8,895 nucleotides of DNA from an uncultured Oscillibacter sp. (GTDB lineage: Bacteria; Bacillota; Clostridia; Oscillospirales; Oscillospiraceae): positions 1 through 8,895 of the forward strand of contig UQUC01000077.1 in assembly GCA_900544105.1 (NCBI GenBank), read 5' to 3'. Position numbers and translations under genes: made by a program. Of the stretch, positions 6,263 to 8,895 are shown one piece after another. Each line of letters opens with the position of its first letter. Within the stretch, counting starts at the first letter, position 1. Below the pieces are notes generated by a model. It had not been told where the DNA came from and made no database searches. It was given only the letters and a program-made list of their open reading frames with translations.

Positions 6263-7138
6263 TTGAGCGGTAAAGTTGTTAAAGTTTCCGGGCCGCTGGT
6301 GGTGGCTACGGGTCTGGCGGACGCCAATATGTCCGACGTGGTCCGTGTCGGCCCCCAGCGCCTGATCGGTGAGATCCTGACCATGAAGGGCGACACTGCC
6401 AACATCCAGGTCTATGAGGAGACCTCTGGCTTGGGCCCTGGCGCTGAGGTAGAGACCACCGGCGCACCTATGAGCGTGGAACTTGGCCCCGGCATGATCG
6501 AGGGCATTTATGACGGCATCCAGCGTCCGCTGGAGAAGATCGTGGAGAAGGTAGGCGCCTGCATCACCCGCGGCGTGGAGGTCCCCGCCGTGGATCACGA
6601 GAAGAAGTGGGAGTTCAACGCGGTGGCCAAGGTGGGCGATCAGGTCACTGGCGGCGACATTCTGGGCACGGTCCAGGAGACGGCCGTTGTGCTCCATAAG
6701 ATCATGGTGCCGCCCACCATGCGGGGCACCATCACCTCCATCCAGAGCGGCTCCTTCAACGTGACGGAGACCATCGCCACCCTCAAGACTGAGGACGGCA
6801 AGGAAGTCCCCCTCACCATGCTCCAGAAGTGGCCCGTCCGTGTGGGCCGTCCCTATACGAAAAAGTATCCCCCCAAGCGGCCCTTGTGCTCCGGTCAGCG
6901 GATCATCGACACCATGTTCCCCATCGCCAAGGGCGGCGAGCCTATCCAGAACGTGGCCAGCGTGGATTTTGCCGACCTGCGTCTGCTTGCTTACGCTCCC
7001 GATGGTGCCGCCTATGAGTATTACACCGACGACGGCGAGACGAAAGATTACGATAAGCCGGAGCATTTTGTACATATCACCCTGAATGCGGATGGGAATG
7101 CGAAGAGCGACAGCGAAAATGTGAAAGTGGAAGGATAA
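6263..7138 (+). CDS. ntpA: V-type ATPase catalytic subunit A, N-terminal part only, fused in frame to a foreign tail
   Basis: A 291-residue reading frame from TTG 6263. Residues 1-225 follow subunit A closely: the beta-barrel start SGKVVKVSGPLVVATGL, the VELGPGMIEGIYDGIQRPL motif (about 72-90), the bulge domain (about 110-185) and WPVRVGRPY through PLCSGQRIIDTMFPIAKGG. The next residues should be the Walker A loop (GPFGSGKT). Instead residue 226 starts an unrelated tail, so the P-loop, catalytic glutamate and helical domain are all missing; full-length A subunits are nearly 600 residues. As written it cannot bind or hydrolyse ATP. TTG 6263 was chosen because AGAAGG (6248-6253) lies 9 bases upstream and the next residues match the family start. 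The longer in-frame opening at 6050 would add 71 residues encoded by the structured insert and is unlikely. ntpB and ntpD do not follow. Confidence 0.85.
   Translation: MSGKVVKVSGPLVVATGLADANMSDVVRVGPQRLIGEILTMKGDTANIQVYEETSGLGPGAEVETTGAPMSVELGPGMIEGIYDGIQRPLEKIVEKVGACITRGVEVPAVDHEKKWEFNAVAKVGDQVTGGDILGTVQETAVVLHKIMVPPTMRGTITSIQSGSFNVTETIATLKTEDGKEVPLTMLQKWPVRVGRPYTKKYPPKRPLCSGQRIIDTMFPIAKGGEPIQNVASVDFADLRLLAYAPDGAAYEYYTDDGETKDYDKPEHFVHITLNADGNAKSDSENVKVEG
6938..7138 (+). pseudogene. C-terminal remnant resembling a GH31 alpha-glucosidase, joined to ntpA
   Basis: From residue 226 of the chimeric frame the protein reads EPIQNVASVDFADLRLLAYA and contains YEYYTDDGETKDYDKPEHF. In family 31 glycosidases the C-terminal beta domain has a comparable run (LRVYPGxDGxFTLYEDDGxTxxYE), so this looks like the last 66 residues of such an enzyme, with the catalytic barrel missing. 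It carries no active-site residues. Codons end more often in A or T than in the ntpA part (GAT, AAA, GAA, AAT). The stop is followed at once by TTAGGAGTTA repeats, as at the end of the GH4 gene, tying this tail to the downstream block. The GH31 assignment is from memory of the motif and is only moderately sure. Confidence 0.5.
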
Positions 7139-7185
7139 GTTAGGAGTTAGGGGGGAGGAGTTAGGAGTTATCTCAATTAGGAATT
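7139..7185 (+). repeat. Short TTAGGAGTTA and AATTAG repeats after the chimeric ORF
   Basis: GTTAGGAGTTA occurs at 7139-7149 and again at 7160-7170, separated by a G-rich spacer, followed by TCAATTAGGAATTGA (a 6-bp palindrome around AGG). A related motif occurs in inverted orientation at 7236-7260, and GTTAGGAGTT recurs at 8820-8829 after the GH4 stop. None is found in the ATPase block. Confidence 0.7.
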
Positions 7186-7192
7186 GATATAG

Positions 7193-7232
7193 AGGCAGGG
7201 CCCGGTGCGATTGTACCGGGCTCTGCCTTTCT
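7193..7232 (+). terminator. Rho-independent terminator
   Basis: Arms 7193-7206 (AGGCAGGGCCCGGT) and 7215-7228 (ACCGGGCTCTGCCT) pair over 14 bp with a single G-U wobble around an 8-base loop. TTTCTGTTAATTT follows. It would end transcription coming from the chimeric ORF and isolate the GH4 gene. Confidence 0.9.
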
Positions 7233-7235
7233 GTT

Positions 7236-7260
7236 AATTTCTAATTGCTCATTACTAATT
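7236..7260 (-). repeat. Inverted AATTAG-type repeat
   Basis: The minus strand reads AATTAGTAATGAGCAATTAGAAATTAAC, closely related to the plus-strand end of the window (8862-8895, AATTAGGAATTAGCGATTAGTAATTAGAAATTGATA in pieces). With 7175-7185 it flanks the terminator hairpin, so repeat-hairpin-inverted repeat may be one small element. Confidence 0.6.
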
Positions 7261-7308
7261 TTCTCTTCACTTTTTGCTCATTTTTCTTCAATTTTTTTCA
7301 CTTTTTTC

Positions 7309-7337
7309 GTGACATTTTCCTTTATTTGGTGTATACT
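7309..7337 (+). promoter_or_regulatory. Promoter of the GH4 gene
   Basis: GTGACA (7309-7314), a 17-base spacer and TATACT (7332-7337) match sigma-A consensus at 10 of 12 positions. The start site would be near 7344, giving an 80-base leader. The upstream stretch 7260-7308 is rich in T runs, which may act as an UP-like or curved element. Confidence 0.75.
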
Positions 7338-7352
7338 GATAGCAAGAATACG

Positions 7353-7380
7353 GCAAAAAAAGCAAATTTTGCGGTTTTGC
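7353..7380 (+). promoter_or_regulatory. Nested GCAAA/TTTGC inverted repeats, possible operator
   Basis: An inner palindrome GCAAA-T-TTTGC (7362-7372) lies inside an outer GCAAAA (7353-7358)/TTTTGC (7375-7380). It is just downstream of the predicted transcription start, where a repressor could block the GH4 gene. The one-base inner loop means it is more likely to act as a DNA site than an RNA hairpin. Confidence 0.3.
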
Positions 7381-7423
7381 ACACATCAATGTTACGGACC
7401 AAAACAAACGGAGGTTTCAATCC

Positions 7424-8815
7424 ATGTATTATGAAGACAACCGCGTAAAAGACTTGAAAGTTGCCTACATCGGCGGTGGTTCCCGTGGGTGGGCGTGGGG
7501 GTTCATGATGGACCTTGCCACGGATGCCCAGATGGAAGGCACCGTGGCGCTGTATGATATCGACCACGAAGCAGCCGAGCACAACGAGATCATCGGCAAC
7601 AAGATCTCTGCCCACCCGGATGCGGTTTCACACTGGAAGTATACTGTGGCGGATACGCTGCAGCAGGCCCTGACCGGTGCGGATTTTGTCGTTATCTCCA
7701 TCCTGCCCGGCACTTTTGACGAGATGGAAAGCGACGTCCACGCGCCGGAAGCTTACGGCATCTATCAGTCGGTGGGCGATACCGTAGGAGCAGGCGGTTT
7801 CATGCGCGCCATGCGCACCATCCCCATGTATGTCACCATCGCTGAAGCGATCCGCGATTACAGTCCCAATGCCTGGGTCATCAACTACACCAACCCGATG
7901 ACCCTCTGCGTGCGTACCCTGTACCATGTGTTCCCCAAGATCAAGGCGTTCGGCTGCTGCCACGAGGTGTTCGGCACCCAGACGCTGCTGACCCACATTC
8001 TGGATGAGGAACTGGGCCTGAAAGATGTTGCCCGCCAGGATATCAAGGTCAACGTCAAGGGCATCAACCACTTTACTTGGTTCGATAAGGCTACTTACAA
8101 AGGCATGGACCTCTTCCCCATTTACCGCAAATTTGCCGAAGAGCACTATGAATCCGGTTATGAGTACGGCGACACGAATTGGATGAACAGTTCCTTTGCC
8201 TGCGCCAACCGCGTTAAATTTGATTTGTTCCTGCGCTATGGCTGCATTGCCGCCGCGGGCGACCGCCATCTGGCAGAGTTTATGCCGGGCAAGACTTATC
8301 TGGAAAGCCCCGAAGCCGTGCGCGAATGGAAGTTTGGCCTGACTACCGTTGCGTGGCGCAAAAATGAGCTGCAGGAGCGCCTGGCCCGCAGCCGCCGCCT
8401 GCGCACCGGTGAAGAGCCGATCGAGATCAAGCCCGATGGCGAGGAAGGCCACCTGTTGATGAAAGCCCTGCTCGGCCTGGGCGACCTGGTCAGCAACGTG
8501 AACATTCCCAACCACGGTGCCATTGCCAACCTGCCGTGGGATGCCGTGGTGGAAGTGAACGCGCTGTTCAGCCGCCAGGGCGTGCAGTCCGTGAACGCCG
8601 GCCCGCTGCCCGCCAATATTCTGCCGCTGGTAGCCCGCCACGTTTACAATCAGGAGAACACCCTAACCGCTGCCCTGACCTGCGACCGCACCCTTGGCCT
8701 GACCACCTTTATGAACGACCCGCAGGTGACCCTGAACTGGAACCAGGGCAAAGAACTGTTTGACACCATGCTGCACAATACCCGCGCATACCTGCCGAAA
8801 GAATGGAACGCGTGA
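7424..8815 (+). CDS. lplD: GH4 family alpha-galacturonidase (LplD-like)
   Basis: A 463-residue cytoplasmic enzyme of the NAD+- and Mn2+-dependent glycoside hydrolase family 4. Visible are the Rossmann loop IGGGSRGW (16-23), the ISILPG and YGIYQSVGDTVG segments, NYTNPM with Asn157, the metal-binding Cys179 in GCCHEVFGTQ, and His216 in VKGINHFTWF. The CHEV form of the cysteine motif marks the glucuronidase/galacturonidase branch; alpha-galactosidases have CHSV and phospho-glycosidases CNVP or CDVP. Long stretches agree with Bacillus subtilis LplD, an alpha-galacturonidase that removes galacturonate from pectin-derived oligosaccharides. The mechanism oxidises C3 with NAD+ before elimination. ATG 7424 has GGAGG 9 bases upstream; LplD is slightly shorter. 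It has its own promoter. Arginine codons are 20 CGC, 2 CGT and no CGG, unlike the ATPase genes. Exact substrate is inferred. Confidence 0.88.
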   Translation: MYYEDNRVKDLKVAYIGGGSRGWAWGFMMDLATDAQMEGTVALYDIDHEAAEHNEIIGNKISAHPDAVSHWKYTVADTLQQALTGADFVVISILPGTFDEMESDVHAPEAYGIYQSVGDTVGAGGFMRAMRTIPMYVTIAEAIRDYSPNAWVINYTNPMTLCVRTLYHVFPKIKAFGCCHEVFGTQTLLTHILDEELGLKDVARQDIKVNVKGINHFTWFDKATYKGMDLFPIYRKFAEEHYESGYEYGDTNWMNSSFACANRVKFDLFLRYGCIAAAGDRHLAEFMPGKTYLESPEAVREWKFGLTTVAWRKNELQERLARSRRLRTGEEPIEIKPDGEEGHLLMKALLGLGDLVSNVNIPNHGAIANLPWDAVVEVNALFSRQGVQSVNAGPLPANILPLVARHVYNQENTLTAALTCDRTLGLTTFMNDPQVTLNWNQGKELFDTMLHNTRAYLPKEWNA

Positions 8816-8895
8816 TGTAGTTAGGAGTTTTGCGGCGGGGCGAAGTCACAGCGCGGAAAAATTAGGAATTAGCGATTAGTAATTAGAAATTGATA
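8816..8895 (+). repeat. TTAGGAGTT and AATTAG repeat tract after the GH4 gene
   Basis: GTTAGGAGTT (8820-8829) follows the stop by 4 bases. A GC-rich spacer (8830-8857) comes next, then a chain of AATTAG-like units (8860-8895: ATTAGGAATTAG, CGATTAGT, AATTAGAAATTGATA) running off the window. It is the same repeat type as 7139-7185 and, inverted, 7236-7260. Confidence 0.7.

Noticed and set aside
6042..6266. 74-codon frame starting TTG 6042 as a real small protein
   Set aside because: It has a ribosome site and overlaps the ntpA start, but the peptide is low-complexity, has no motif and is what translating the repeat would give. It is kept only as a finding on coupling.
6263..7138. A purposeful ATPase-glycosidase fusion enzyme as a new biological system
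   Set aside because: Both partners lack their catalytic parts: there is no P-loop on one side and no GH31 barrel on the other. A joining accident or misassembly explains it better.
7245..7448. Plus-strand 67-codon frame before the GH4 gene
   Set aside because: It spans T runs, the GH4 promoter and the GH4 ribosome site, and is Phe-rich with no motif.
1..8895. CRISPR array or transposase gene
   Set aside because: No regularly spaced repeats and no transposase or integrase frame were seen on either strand.

Overview
The window looks like chromosomal DNA of a GC-rich gut-type Clostridia, probably Oscillospiraceae. This is inferred from a DivIVA-type coiled-coil protein, an archaeal/V-type ATPase operon in the Enterococcus ntp order, strong AGGAGG ribosome sites, TTG starts and CGG-rich arginine usage. 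No single feature fixes the genus.

Layout. A tRNA-Arg(ACG) cut by the left edge lies on the minus strand (1-53), with its promoter at about 82-110. Divergent from it is a DivIVA-domain protein (213-809) with its own extended -10 promoter and a perfect 18-bp bidirectional terminator (819-866). A 416-base AT-rich gap (870-1285) has no convincing gene. It holds a likely ntp promoter, a cre-like palindrome and a minus-strand promoter-like signal. Then comes ntpF-I-K-E-C-G (1286-6019): the peripheral stalks, stator subunit a, rotor ring, central-axle socket and central-stalk subunit of a V-type ATPase. NtpK keeps the residue pattern of a Na+-binding c subunit. A 243-base hairpin-rich insert (6020-6262) separates ntpG from ntpA.

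The main anomaly is in ntpA. It starts normally at TTG 6263 and follows the catalytic A subunit up to residue 225 (MFPIAKGG). At the point where the Walker A loop should begin it switches in frame, at about 6938, to a 66-residue tail resembling the C-terminus of a family 31 glycosidase. The nucleotide-binding domain, ntpB and ntpD are absent. After this point the DNA changes character: TTAGGAGTT and AATTAG repeats appear, and a GH4 alpha-galacturonidase (LplD-like, 7424-8815) uses no CGG arginine codons (0 of 22, against 14 of 26 in ntpC).

The window therefore reads as two blocks: an ATPase operon cut off inside ntpA, and the 3' part of a carbohydrate-use locus. The cause may be a real deletion or transfer, or a chimeric assembly; the sequence alone cannot separate these. 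As written, the ATPase would lack its motor domain. I do not see a previously undescribed multi-gene system. The junction, the structured insert and a possible small RNA in the 870-1285 gap deserve a second look.
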